Source of the DNA: Rhizobium phaseoli
GTDB lineage: Bacteria > Pseudomonadota > Alphaproteobacteria > Rhizobiales > Rhizobiaceae
Direction: 5' to 3'
Assembly: GCF_010668805.1 (NCBI RefSeq)
Contig: NZ_WUFT01000024.1
Coordinates: 1-64,000 of the forward strand
Length of the DNA: 64,000 nucleotides
The notes beneath the pieces were generated by a model. The model did not search any database. It saw nothing but the letters and a program-made list of their open reading frames with translations, and was not told the DNA's origin. Each line of letters starts with the position of its first letter. Position 1 is the stretch's first letter. The position numbers were made by a program, and so were the translations under genes. Positions 63,468 through 64,000 of the stretch are shown piece after piece.

Positions 63468-64000
63468 CGTCGTCTCCATGACCATTCCGCATGATTCCGC
63501 CGTTGCGCATCGGCGCAGCGAAGCCCGCATCGCCTGGATGTTGGTGTTGCCGGCGATGATCCTGCTGTTTCTCTTCGTGCTTTTGCCGGTTGCTTCAGTC
63601 ATCGTGCTTGGATTCACCGATTTCGAACTCGGTTACGGCAAGTTCCGTTTCGTCGGCTTCGAGAATTATGCGCATCTGATCACCGACCGCACATTTCGCA
63701 AGTCGCTGTGGAATACCACGGTCTATACGGCGATCGTCGCACCGGCCTCGATCTTTCTCGGCCTCGGCATCGCCATGCTGATCGAGAGCGAAACCACGGC
63801 CCGCAGCGTCTTCCGCACTGCCTATTTCCTGCCCGTCGCTTCGCTGATCGTCGCCATGGCGACCGTCTGGCAATATATGTTCCATCCGACGATCGGCCCA
63901 CTGAATGCGCTGCTGGCGCTTGTCGGGCTTCCCGGCCCGAACTGGCTGGGCAGCTCCGGCACGGTGCTTTGCAGCCTGTCGATCATCGGCGTCTGGCAAT
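63460..64000 (+). CDS. ABC importer permease, UgpA/MalF type (truncated by window end)
   Basis: 180 codons are visible from ATG 63460. After a basic start, a first helix (W-M-L-V-L-P-A-M-I-L-L-F-L-F-V-L-L) and G-F-T-D-F-E-L match sugar ABC permeases of the UgpA class. The segment F-V-G-F-E-N-Y-A-H-L and a hydrophobic block with R-T-A-Y-F-L-P-V-A are conserved in the family. The C-terminal EAA loop lies outside the window. It continues the phosphoesterase-ATPase operon. Confidence 0.88.
   Translation, partial: MASVVSMTIPHDSAVAHRRSEARIAWMLVLPAMILLFLFVLLPVASVIVLGFTDFELGYGKFRFVGFENYAHLITDRTFRKSLWNTTVYTAIVAPASIFLGLGIAMLIESETTARSVFRTAYFLPVASLIVAMATVWQYMFHPTIGPLNALLALVGLPGPNWLGSSGTVLCSLSIIGVWQ

Overview
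The window looks like a chromosomal segment of a fast-growing rhizobium of the Rhizobium leguminosarum/etli type. This rests on high GC with C/G-ending codons, a phosphatidylcholine synthase (pcs), an IalB-family protein, a glnB-glnA pair behind a sigma-54 promoter, an alphaproteobacterial LexA box (GAAC-N7-GAAC) between uvrA and ssb, and intergenic palindromes of rhizobial style. No rRNA, tRNA, CRISPR array or prophage was recognised. The only mobile-element trace is the 3' end of an IS3-type transposase at the left edge.

Layout. 1-5.9 kb: IS remnant, small hypothetical and GFA-family genes, a three-gene MacA/MacB-like export system, a REP-like double hairpin, a VOC protein and a GntR regulator. 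5.9-8.8 kb: ferredoxin-NADP reductase, pcs and a quinone oxidoreductase. 8.8-13.5 kb: a BMP/PnrA-type ABC importer (ATPase, two permeases, binding protein). 13.6-19.1 kb: a YtfQ-YtfR-YtfT-YjfF-type sugar importer followed by a GntR/FCD regulator. 19.3-22.7 kb: glmU and glmS (UDP-GlcNAc supply). 22.8-30.1 kb: a DUF502 membrane protein, recG, sdhE, mfd and an OsmC protein. 30.1-34.0 kb: DsbA-like protein, YejA-like binding protein, IalB protein and HspQ. 34.2-36.1 kb: glnA and glnB. 36.4-42.9 kb: NAD(P)HX repair enzyme, DUF72, GNAT, uvrA and ssb. 43-47.5 kb: marC, gyrA and three tiny membrane-protein ORFs on the opposite strand. 47.7-51.7 kb: coaD, two cyclophilins, queA and tgt. 51.7-55.6 kb: a low-GC acyltransferase, a DUF4864 protein and a membrane protein/HxlR/FabF-like group. 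55.6-61.2 kb: a secreted RTX protein with a glycosidase-like domain, divergent from an alpha-amylase-family enzyme, then two small unknowns. 61.4-64 kb: a metallophosphoesterase followed by a UgpC/UgpA-like ABC importer that runs off the right edge.

Most of the window is conserved housekeeping and transport. Genome maintenance is well represented (recG, mfd, uvrA, ssb, gyrA); of these, only the uvrA-ssb region shows a visible LexA site. Nitrogen control is explicit: the PII protein and glutamine synthetase lie together behind a -24/-12 promoter. The most interesting anomalies are a Tgt in which two of three zinc cysteines are serine, several structured intergenic repeats (one abutting glmS and a 30-bp inverted pair bracketing the ytfR-to-gntR segment), the three-ORF small-membrane-protein unit, the RTX-glycosidase/amylase pair, and the phosphodiesterase-ABC operon. 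I found no convincing new multi-gene defence or mobile system.
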